Positions 58,133 to 64,000 of a DNA stretch of 64,000 bases are shown piece after piece. Position 1 is the first letter of the stretch; each line of letters starts with the position of its first letter. The notes beneath the pieces were generated by a model. That model saw only the letters and a program-made list of their open reading frames with translations, made no database searches and was not told where the DNA came from. The DNA is taken from positions 1 through 64,000 of the forward strand of contig NZ_VAUV01000021.1 of NCBI RefSeq assembly GCF_005780165.1, read 5' to 3'. The position numbers and the translations under genes are program-made. This DNA comes from Phragmitibacter flavus. GTDB taxonomy: Bacteria > Verrucomicrobiota > Verrucomicrobiia > Verrucomicrobiales > Verrucomicrobiaceae.

Positions 58133-59428
58133 TTAAATGAGGCCGGGGATGGAGGTGCTGGTGCTGCTGCCGAATTGGTCGGTTTCCATGCCCATGTGCT
58201 GGAGCATTTGAACGAAGAGATTGCTTAGTGGGGTGTTGTTTTTCTGGTCGAAGGCGAGGTGTTGTCCGTGCTGGAAACCGCCGCCGGCGAGGATGAGGGG
58301 GAGGTTGCGGAAGTCGTGGGAGTTGGCGTTGCCGAGGTTGCTGCCGAACAGGACCATGGTGTTGTCGAGGAGGTTGCCGTTGCCTTCTTTTTTGGCTTTG
58401 AGGTTGGTGAGGAGGGTGTTGAAGGCGTTGAACTCGGCGCGTTCGATGAGTCGGAGTTGGTCGATTTTTTCGGGGTCCTGACCGTGGTGGGAAAGATTGT
58501 GGTGGTCGATGGTGACGCCGGGGACCGGGGGGACGTCGCCGCGCTGGCTGATGAGCAGGGTGACGAGTCGGGTGCTGTCGGTTTGCAAAGCGAGGGGAAG
58601 GAGGTCGAAGAGGAGTTGCATGCGACCGATGGTGTCGGCTTCATTGGCGATGTCCTGGGGGGCGCTGGCGTCAACGTTGGGTTTGGGTTTTTGCACCCAG
58701 TCTTCGGCTTTGTGAAGACGTTGTTCCATCTCGCGGACGGAAGTAAAATATTCGTCGAGCTTTTCGCGGTCGGCATGGCCGATGCGGCTGGCGAACCGTT
58801 TGGCGTCTTCGCGGACGGTGTCCATGATGCTGCGGCCTTCCTTGAGTTTGCGCATCTGGCCGTGGACTTCGCCGGGACTGCCGTTGAGGAAAAGTTTGGC
58901 GAAGATTTTGGAGGGTCGGGATTCGCCGGGGATCATGACGCCGCCACGGGTGTAGCTTTGGCTGCTGGTGTAGTTGGTGCCGAGGACGAGGGAGGGGTAG
59001 CGGGTTTCGAAGCCGATTTTTTCGGCGACGAGTTGGTCGATGGAGATGGTGTTGCGGAAGCCGCCGAGGCCGGGGTGTTTGGCGGCGGTGAGCCAGGTGA
59101 GTTCGGAGGCGTGTCCGTCGCGTCCGGCCTGGTCGGGATGGGAGAGGCCGGAGAGGATGGTGTATTGATCGCGGTGTTGTTTAAGGAGGCTGAGGTAGGG
59201 GGTGTCGCTGTAGGCGCGACCGGTTTCGGTGGGGATGAGGTCAGGGGTGTAAAGGCCGAGGGAGTTGCAGATGGTGATCATGCGTTTCGGCGCGGTGGTC
59301 GAGCTGGCGGCGGCTGATGCGGCGGCTTGGGCGCGGGCGCTGTGGGCGGGCCACATGGCGTCGAGAAAAGGGAGGGCGAGGGAGACGCCGGTGCCGCGAA
59401 GGAAGGCGCGGCGGGAGAGAGGATTCAT
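58133..59428 (-). CDS. DUF1552 exported protein
   Basis: A 431-residue protein with a Tat-like signal (LSRRAFLRGTGVSLALPFLD). The family pattern is clear: RMITICNSLGLYTPDLIPTE, ILSGLSHPDQAGRDGHASEL, LLISQRGDVPPVPGVTIDHH and LAGGGFQHGQHLAFDQKNNT. DUF1552 proteins pair with DUF1592 cytochromes in Planctomycetes and Verrucomicrobia, as they do here. Heptamer repeats sit eight bases before its ATG. The enzymatic role is not known. Confidence 0.92.
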   Translation of the reverse strand: MNPLSRRAFLRGTGVSLALPFLDAMWPAHSARAQAAASAAASSTTAPKRMITICNSLGLYTPDLIPTETGRAYSDTPYLSLLKQHRDQYTILSGLSHPDQAGRDGHASELTWLTAAKHPGLGGFRNTISIDQLVAEKIGFETRYPSLVLGTNYTSSQSYTRGGVMIPGESRPSKIFAKLFLNGSPGEVHGQMRKLKEGRSIMDTVREDAKRFASRIGHADREKLDEYFTSVREMEQRLHKAEDWVQKPKPNVDASAPQDIANEADTIGRMQLLFDLLPLALQTDSTRLVTLLISQRGDVPPVPGVTIDHHNLSHHGQDPEKIDQLRLIERAEFNAFNTLLTNLKAKKEGNGNLLDNTMVLFGSNLGNANSHDFRNLPLILAGGGFQHGQHLAFDQKNNTPLSNLFVQMLQHMGMETDQFGSSTSTSIPGLI

Positions 59429-59435
59429 AGGGAAA

Positions 59436-59470
59436 GGATGAAGGATGAAGGATGAAGGATGAAGGCTGAA
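59436..59470. repeat. GGATGAA heptamer array between DUF1592 and DUF1552 genes
   Basis: Four copies of GGATGAA and one of GGCTGAA run in register from 59436 to 59470. A small hairpin (GCGAAGT-GAA-ACTTCGC, 59471-59487) and GGTCC follow, matching 17704-17725. The array begins eight bases upstream of the DUF1552 ATG, and the hairpin ends 13 bases before the DUF1592 stop, so nearly the whole 72-base gap is repeat. Confidence 0.8.
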
Positions 59471-59500
59471 GCGAAGTGAAACTTCGCGGTCCCTTTTGGG

Positions 59501-61996
59501 CTATTTGGTTTGGAAGGTGGGGCTGGCGACGATTTCGTGGATGAGGGTGCGGAGGCCGCTGCCTTGTTGGGTGGTGCGGTGGAGGATTTCTTCGACGGGC
59601 TGACGGTCGGCGAAGGTGATGCCGGCGCCGGTGGCGTAGGTGAGGAGTTTGCTGGCGAGGGCGCGGGTGATTTGTTCTTGTTGGGTAAGGAGGAGTTTTT
59701 TGAAGTCGTGGATGCTGGTGAAGGTGCGGCCGTCGGGAAGGATGCCGCTGGAGTCGACGGCGGGACCGAGTTTGTATTGCCAGATGCTGCGGCCTTCGAA
59801 TTTGCCGGGGGGCTGATCGCCTTTTTCCTGGGAGCGATAGCGGTCGCGATAACCGCCAATGACGTCGAAGTTTTCGAGGGCGAATCCGGGCGGATCGATC
59901 TTGCTGTGGCAGCCCATGCAACTGGCGACGTTGCGGTGTTTGTCGAGGAGTTCACGGATGGTGGTGGCGCCACGGGTGTCGGGTTCGATGGAGCCGACGT
60001 TGGCGGGTGGGGGTTGAGGGGGCTGGCCGAGGAGTCGTTTCATGACCCAGGTGCCGCGCATGACGGGGGAGGTGGTGGTGCCGTTGGCGGTGACTTTGAG
60101 GACGGCGGCCTGGGTGATGACGCCGCCGCGCGGGCTGTCGGGCGGGAGGGAGACTTTGCGGAATTGTTCGCCGCGCACGTTGGGGAGGTTGTAGTGCTCG
60201 GCGAGGCGCGAGTTCACCATGACGAAGTCGGAGTGGATGATGTTGGTGATGGGGAGGTTTTTGGTGAGGAGTTCGCGGAAGAATTCCTGGCTTTCGGTGA
60301 CCATGGCGCGTTTGAGCATTTCCTCGAATTCGGGGTAGAGCCGGGCATCGGGACTGGTGGCGTCGATGCTGCGGAGGTCGAGCCACTGGCCGGTGAAGTT
60401 TTCGACGAAGGCGGCTGATTTGGGGTGGTTGAGGAGGCGTTCGGTTTGGGCTTTGAGGGTGGCGGGGTCGCGGAGTTTTTTGGCGGTGGCGAGTTGCAGG
60501 AGTTCGTCGTCGGGCAGGGAACTCCAGAAGAAATAGGAGAGTCGCGAGGCGAGGGCGTGGTCGTCGAGCGGGCCGGGTCGTTCCTCGAACATCAGAAAGG
60601 ACGGGGAGGTGAGGATGGCGCGGAAGCCGATGCGCATGGCTTGTTCGAACTTGTCGCCCTGGGTGAGGGCGGTTTGAACGAGGTCGGCGTAGGGGGCGAT
60701 TTCGCCGGGGTCGAGCGGACGGCGGAAGGCTTTGGTGGCGAAGCGTTCAAGGACGGGGACGACGCTGGCGGCGGGATCGGTGGGGGCAATTTCGAAGGCG
60801 CGGGCACCGGGATCTTTGGTGCGGTGTTTTTTGGGATCGAGCGGGGTGATGGGGACGTTGGGGAAGAGGTCTGTCAGGCTTTTTGGTGGCCAGGTTTCGT
60901 CGTCGAACAGGGGGCCTTCGACATCGATCCATTGCACGGCGAGACCGGTGCCTTTGAAGTCGGTGGTGGTTTCGTAGTCGGAAAGTCTTTTGCCGTCCTG
61001 GTCGCGACCGACGCCGGTGGGGAGGAAGAGCAGGTGTTCGCCTTTTTGGATGCGTCCGGTGAATTCGATTTCGCGGGGCTGGTCGGGGGGCATGTCGAAG
61101 AAGCCGAGGAGACGTTTCTCGCGGAAGTTGTTGGTGTAGAGTCGCAGGGTGACGTCGGTGCCGGCGCTTTGGTAGGCGTAGGCGGAGATGCGGATGCGGT
61201 AGTTGCCGGTGCGCTGGACGCGGAATTGTTGGAGGCCGAGCTGGTAGTCGGCGGCGGTGAACAGAACGAGGGCGTCGGGGAGGTCGCGGAAGACGACGCG
61301 TTTGCGGCTGTATTTGTCCTTGGGATTGGGGGATGGGTTGTCGGGAAGGGCGAGGTTTTCTTTGACGCCTTTTTCGTCCTTGTAGGTGTAGCGGTTTTTT
61401 TTGGGTTCGGGTTTGGCGGTGAGGTTGATGGCTTCGTCGAGCGCGGCGTCGGCGACTTCGAGGTATTTTTCCATGTGCAGCGTGGAGAGGCGGAGGCCTT
61501 CGGCGACGTTGTCGAAGCCGTGCATGGGTGGGTCTTCGGGGAGCATGTCCTTCAAGGGGATGGAGATGCCGAGGAGATCTTGCAGGGTGCGTTCGTGTTC
61601 GGTGCGGTTGAGGCGGCGGAGGATGGTGCGGCCGGTGGCGGACTGGATTTTGGCGGAGTGCTGGGTGAGGGCATTGCTGACGCGGCTGGTGAAGTCTTTG
61701 AGGGCGGTAGGCTCGGGTCGGTCTTGTTTGGCGGGAGGCATTTCGCCGTCGCGGACGCGGTCGTGGATGAGGATCCACTTGTCATAGTTGGCGCGGTTGG
61801 CAGGGTCCCAGGAGAGGGCGGTGAGGTCGAGTCCGCCTTTCTGCACGTCGGCGTCGTGGCATTCGAAGCAGTTTGACTGGAGGAAGGGCTGGAGAGGTTT
61901 GGTGGCGGCGTCGGGATTTCCTGAAGCGAGGATGGAGGAAGATGCCAGGAGGGTGGCGCCTAGAAGCAGCAGGAGGTGGACGCGTGCGAGGTTCAC
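59501..61996 (-). CDS. DUF1592 family cytochrome-like protein
   Basis: An 831-residue exported protein with the full set of domains known to travel together: cytochrome-type CFECH at 43-47, DUF1587 (LNRTEHERTLQDLLGI), DUF1595 (VPVLERFATKAFRRPLDPGE), DUF1592 (YFFWSSLPDDELLQLATAKK), DUF1588 (PRGGVITQAAVLKVTANGTT, SCMGCHSKIDPPGFALENFD) and DUF1585 at the end (LASKLLTYATGAGITFADRQ). The signal peptide is MNLARVHLLLLLGATLLASS. It pairs with the DUF1552 gene 72 bases downstream. The role is thought to be periplasmic polymer breakdown; no reaction is proven. Confidence 0.92.
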   Translation of the reverse strand: MNLARVHLLLLLGATLLASSSILASGNPDAATKPLQPFLQSNCFECHDADVQKGGLDLTALSWDPANRANYDKWILIHDRVRDGEMPPAKQDRPEPTALKDFTSRVSNALTQHSAKIQSATGRTILRRLNRTEHERTLQDLLGISIPLKDMLPEDPPMHGFDNVAEGLRLSTLHMEKYLEVADAALDEAINLTAKPEPKKNRYTYKDEKGVKENLALPDNPSPNPKDKYSRKRVVFRDLPDALVLFTAADYQLGLQQFRVQRTGNYRIRISAYAYQSAGTDVTLRLYTNNFREKRLLGFFDMPPDQPREIEFTGRIQKGEHLLFLPTGVGRDQDGKRLSDYETTTDFKGTGLAVQWIDVEGPLFDDETWPPKSLTDLFPNVPITPLDPKKHRTKDPGARAFEIAPTDPAASVVPVLERFATKAFRRPLDPGEIAPYADLVQTALTQGDKFEQAMRIGFRAILTSPSFLMFEERPGPLDDHALASRLSYFFWSSLPDDELLQLATAKKLRDPATLKAQTERLLNHPKSAAFVENFTGQWLDLRSIDATSPDARLYPEFEEMLKRAMVTESQEFFRELLTKNLPITNIIHSDFVMVNSRLAEHYNLPNVRGEQFRKVSLPPDSPRGGVITQAAVLKVTANGTTTSPVMRGTWVMKRLLGQPPQPPPANVGSIEPDTRGATTIRELLDKHRNVASCMGCHSKIDPPGFALENFDVIGGYRDRYRSQEKGDQPPGKFEGRSIWQYKLGPAVDSSGILPDGRTFTSIHDFKKLLLTQQEQITRALASKLLTYATGAGITFADRQPVEEILHRTTQQGSGLRTLIHEIVASPTFQTK

Positions 61997-62164
61997 GAAG
62001 GGAGGGATATCGACAGGGAGGAAGTGGGCGTTCTATTAAAACGGATGAGGATGGGGAATCCTTGGGGTCGGTGAGAGGTTTTCTGAATTTGGAGAGGGCC
62101 TGGGGTTAACGGCGGGAGTTGTTCACGGCGGTTGGTAGCGAGGAGGCGTTTGAGCTAGAAAGGG

Positions 62165-62264
62165 AGACAGACAGGATGTCTGTCACACGCACAGACTGGA
62201 AGTCTGTGTTACGACGGGCAGGCAGAATGCCTGCCTCACCCACAGGCTGCAAGCCTGTGTCACG
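62165..62264. repeat. Two tandem copies of the two-hairpin element
   Basis: Unit one has hairpins GACAGAC-AGGAT-GTCTGTC and ACAGACT-GGA-AGTCTGT (62165-62213). Unit two has GGCAGGC-AGAAT-GCCTGCC and ACAGGCT-GCA-AGCCTGT, then GTCACG (62214-62264). The stems differ between units by paired changes that keep base pairing. The second unit ends six bases before the stop codon of the Gfo/Idh/MocA gene (62271-62273). The gap 61997-62270 holds nothing else. Confidence 0.85.
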
Positions 62265-62270
62265 GACCGA

Positions 62271-63644
62271 TTAAATGCCAAAGCCGTCGCGGTAGACTTT
62301 GTGGATGATGGCGTCGGCGTTGGGTTCGTTGAGGGCTTTGAGGTTGATGCTGTCCCATTCGATGCGTTTGTTGAAGCGGGTGGCGAGGAGGCCGACCAAC
62401 AGGGCTTCGGTGAAGGGGGCGGAATAGTGGAAGCCGGAGTGGGCGTTTTCGGGTTTGTTGGCTTTGATGGCTTCGAGCCATTCCTGACGATGACCGACGG
62501 TGCAGCGGGCGATGGTTTTGGGGGGCATGTTGGCGACGAGTTCGCTCATTTTTTCTTCGGGCACAAGACGTGGGGTGCCGGCCCAGCCGGGGGCGAGGAG
62601 GACGCCTTTGTCACCGACAAAATAGATGCCGTTGTCGCCGAGTTCGCGACCGGCTTCGAACCCGGGAGGGTTGGCGGGTTTTTTGCCGCCGTCATACCAG
62701 ACCATCCTGACGGGTGGTTGCTCGCCGCGGGCGGGGAAGTGATACGTGATGATGCTCCAGGCAGGGTAGGACTGGTTGTTGTTTTCAGCGTGTTCGGATT
62801 CGACCCAGTCGGGCTGGCCGAGGTCGAGGGCGTAGAAGGCGGGGTCGGCGTTGTGCACGGCCATGTCGCCGAGGGCGCCGCAACCGTAGTCCCACCAGCC
62901 GCGCCAGCGACGGGGGCAGATTTCGGGATGATAGGCGCGTTCTTTGACGGGGCCCTGCCAGAGGTTCCAGTCGAGGGTTTCGGGAGTGGGCGGGGTGTCG
63001 GTGGGGAAGGCTTTGCCCTGGCTGTCCCAGAATTTGCCGGGTCGGTCGGACCACACGTGGACTTCGGTGACTTTGCCGATGGCACCGGCCTGGATCCATT
63101 CGCGGGTGAGGCGCAGTCCTTCGCCGGCGTGGCCCTGGTTGCCCATCTGGGTGACGAGGCCGGTTTCTTTGGCGACTTCGGCCATTTTGCGCGCTTCGCC
63201 GATGGAGTGGGCGAGCGGTTTTTCGACGTAGACGTGTCGTCCGGCGCGCATGGCGAGGAGGCTGGCGGGGGCGTGGAGGTGGTCGGGGGTGCAGATGACG
63301 ACGGCGTCGATGTCCTTGTGGGATTCGATGAGCTTGCGGTAGTCGGAGTGGAGTTTGGCGTTGGGGTATTTGGCGATGGTGTTGGCGGCGTGTTTGGTGT
63401 CGACGTCGCAGAGGGTGACGATGTTGGCGAGGCCGGATTTTTCGAGGTCGGCGATGACGCCTGCGCCTTGTCCGCCGACGCCGATGCAGCCGAGGTTGAC
63501 CTTTTCACTGGGCGGGGTGAAGCCGGGTCCGCCGATGACATGACGGGGGACGAATTGGAAACCGAAGGCGGCGGCAGCGGTGCTGGTGACGAAGCGGCGG
63601 CGGGAGAGAGGGCTGTGGGCGGGAGGAGGCGTGGGCATGGACAT
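62271..63644 (-). CDS. Tat-exported Gfo/Idh/MocA family oxidoreductase
   Basis: 457 residues from the ATG at 63642-63644 (an ATG two codons later is also possible); the longer upstream frame only reads the heptamer array. A twin-arginine signal (LSRRRFVTSTAAAAFGF) precedes the Rossmann fold (VNLGCIGVGGQGAGVIADLE). The EKPLAHS motif and MGNQGHAGEGLRLTREWIQA are typical of the family, and WDYGCGALGDMAVHNADPAF gives the C-terminal sheet. Exported members are common in Planctomycetes and Verrucomicrobia and use NAD(P) on sugars; the substrate is unknown. Confidence 0.92.
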   Translation of the reverse strand: MSMPTPPPAHSPLSRRRFVTSTAAAAFGFQFVPRHVIGGPGFTPPSEKVNLGCIGVGGQGAGVIADLEKSGLANIVTLCDVDTKHAANTIAKYPNAKLHSDYRKLIESHKDIDAVVICTPDHLHAPASLLAMRAGRHVYVEKPLAHSIGEARKMAEVAKETGLVTQMGNQGHAGEGLRLTREWIQAGAIGKVTEVHVWSDRPGKFWDSQGKAFPTDTPPTPETLDWNLWQGPVKERAYHPEICPRRWRGWWDYGCGALGDMAVHNADPAFYALDLGQPDWVESEHAENNNQSYPAWSIITYHFPARGEQPPVRMVWYDGGKKPANPPGFEAGRELGDNGIYFVGDKGVLLAPGWAGTPRLVPEEKMSELVANMPPKTIARCTVGHRQEWLEAIKANKPENAHSGFHYSAPFTEALLVGLLATRFNKRIEWDSINLKALNEPNADAIIHKVYRDGFGI

Positions 63645-63678
63645 GGGGAGGAAACGTGGGGCGGGGGGAGGGTCTTGC

Positions 63679-63846
63679 GGAAGTCGGAAGTTGGAAGTTG
63701 GAAGTTGGAAGTTGGAAGTCGGAAGTCGGAAGTTGGAAGTTGGAAGTCGGAAGTTGGAAGTTGGAAGTCGGAAGTTGGAAGTTGGAAGTCGGAAGTTGGA
63801 AGTTGGAAGTTGGAAGTCGGAAGTCGGAATGCGGAATGCGGAATGA
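63679..63846. repeat. 7-bp array: 21 GGAAGTY units plus three GGAATGM units
   Basis: From 63679 every seventh base starts GGAAGTC or GGAAGTT, 21 times without a break, followed by GGAATGC, GGAATGC and GGAATGA. The C/T choice shows a partial period of three units (C-T-T, 21 bp) in the middle. On the minus strand it reads as LPTSNFR-type peptide and creates false open frames. It begins 34 bases upstream of the Gfo/Idh/MocA start. Confidence 0.95.
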
Positions 63847-63902
63847 AGAACGCTGAGTGCGCGAAGCGGTTGAAGTTTTTGGGAGTGTTGTATACTTGGG
63901 GA

Positions 63903-64000
63903 ATGGATGCTGTGATTGCTTTGCCGGGGTGGGATGCACAGTTGGCGCTGCGGGAGCGGCTGATGACGCGTTCGCATGCGATGACGCAGACTTGGAGTGA
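63903..64000 (+). CDS. Possible 5-prime end of a gene cut by the window
   Basis: An ATG at 63903-63905 opens a frame running to the window edge (32 codons, beginning MDAVIALPGWDAQLALRERL). It lies seven bases after TATACT (63891-63896), with TTGAAG 15 bases further upstream, so the transcript could start at or near the ATG and be leaderless. I recognise no family from so few residues. Confidence 0.35.
   Translation, partial: MDAVIALPGWDAQLALRERLMTRSHAMTQTWS

Noticed and set aside
63679-63846. CRISPR array
   Set aside because: Units are 7 bp with no spacers, and there are no cas genes.
63656-63977. Open frames through the GGAAGTY array, including an N-terminal extension of the oxidoreductase
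   Set aside because: The extension is pure repeat translation; the ATG at 63644 with a Tat signal is the sensible start.
1-64000. tRNA, rRNA, riboswitch or prophage genes
   Set aside because: None was recognisable by eye; a covariance-model scan would be needed to exclude small RNAs.

Overview
The window looks like chromosomal DNA of a verrucomicrobium, probably in or near the Verrucomicrobiaceae. The evidence is a Verru_Chthon-type pseudopilin cassette, PEP-CTERM proteins, an autotransporter-associated beta-strand repeat protein, several PVC-type CxxCH cytochrome/propeller proteins, the paired DUF1501/DUF1549 and DUF1552/DUF1592 families, and a Tat-exported Gfo/Idh/MocA oxidoreductase. I see no rRNA, tRNA, CRISPR array, prophage or insertion sequence. 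Product names come from motif and domain recognition by eye, not from database searches.

Layout. 0-3.1 kb: four minus-strand housekeeping or envelope genes (M42 peptidase, DUF4870, phosphodiester glycosidase, rdgB). 3.4-10.1 kb: a cytochrome/propeller protein, then a NarL-type response regulator overlapping its two-component-propeller histidine kinase. 10.2-17.5 kb: a divergent operon of four pseudopilin-like genes in a GspH-I-J-K-like order (Verru_Chthon D, B, C, A) plus a fifth exported protein. 17.9-25.9 kb: a PEP-CTERM autotransporter-like protein, a 358-residue exported protein of unknown family, a helical-repeat protein and a large alginate-lyase-like enzyme with a lectin tail. 25.9-26.4 kb: a 7-bp tandem array and a lectin-domain remnant. 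26.4-33.6 kb: DUF1501/DUF1549 pair, a TonB-like/PA14-like anchored protein, a paralogue of the 358-residue protein, and panC. 33.7-41.4 kb: a giant DUF1080-propeller-cytochrome fusion, a TerB-like protein and a ParA-like plus AlbA_2/Schlafen-like gene pair. 41.5-45.4 kb: queA, a mannonate-type SDR, an unknown membrane protein and 2-keto-3-deoxygluconate kinase. 45.9-52.4 kb: a DUF3494 ice-binding-like PEP-CTERM protein, then a FecR-domain protein and outer-membrane barrel divergent from a CHASE2 class III nucleotide cyclase. 52.4-58 kb: lipoprotein, cobalamin adenosyltransferase, small unknown genes, a VapBC-type pair and an orphan antitoxin-like gene. 58.1-63.6 kb: DUF1552, DUF1592 and Gfo/Idh/MocA genes.

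How the genes fit together. Much of the content fits polysaccharide breakdown and envelope display: alginate-lyase-like enzyme, propeller/cytochrome proteins, DUF1501/1549/1552/1592, mannonate reductase plus KDG kinase for uronate use, and PEP-CTERM surface proteins. Three local groups look like coordinated systems: the histidine kinase/regulator next to the pseudopilin cassette, the FecR-barrel-cyclase group, and the ParA-AlbA_2 pair.

The most unusual signal is in the non-coding DNA. Heptanucleotide repeats (consensus near GGMTRAA) and two-hairpin palindromic elements lie within a few bases of start or stop codons of many genes. One gene (the SDR) is bracketed by inverted 30-bp copies. The strand bias of G over C also appears to switch near 26-30 kb regardless of gene direction.
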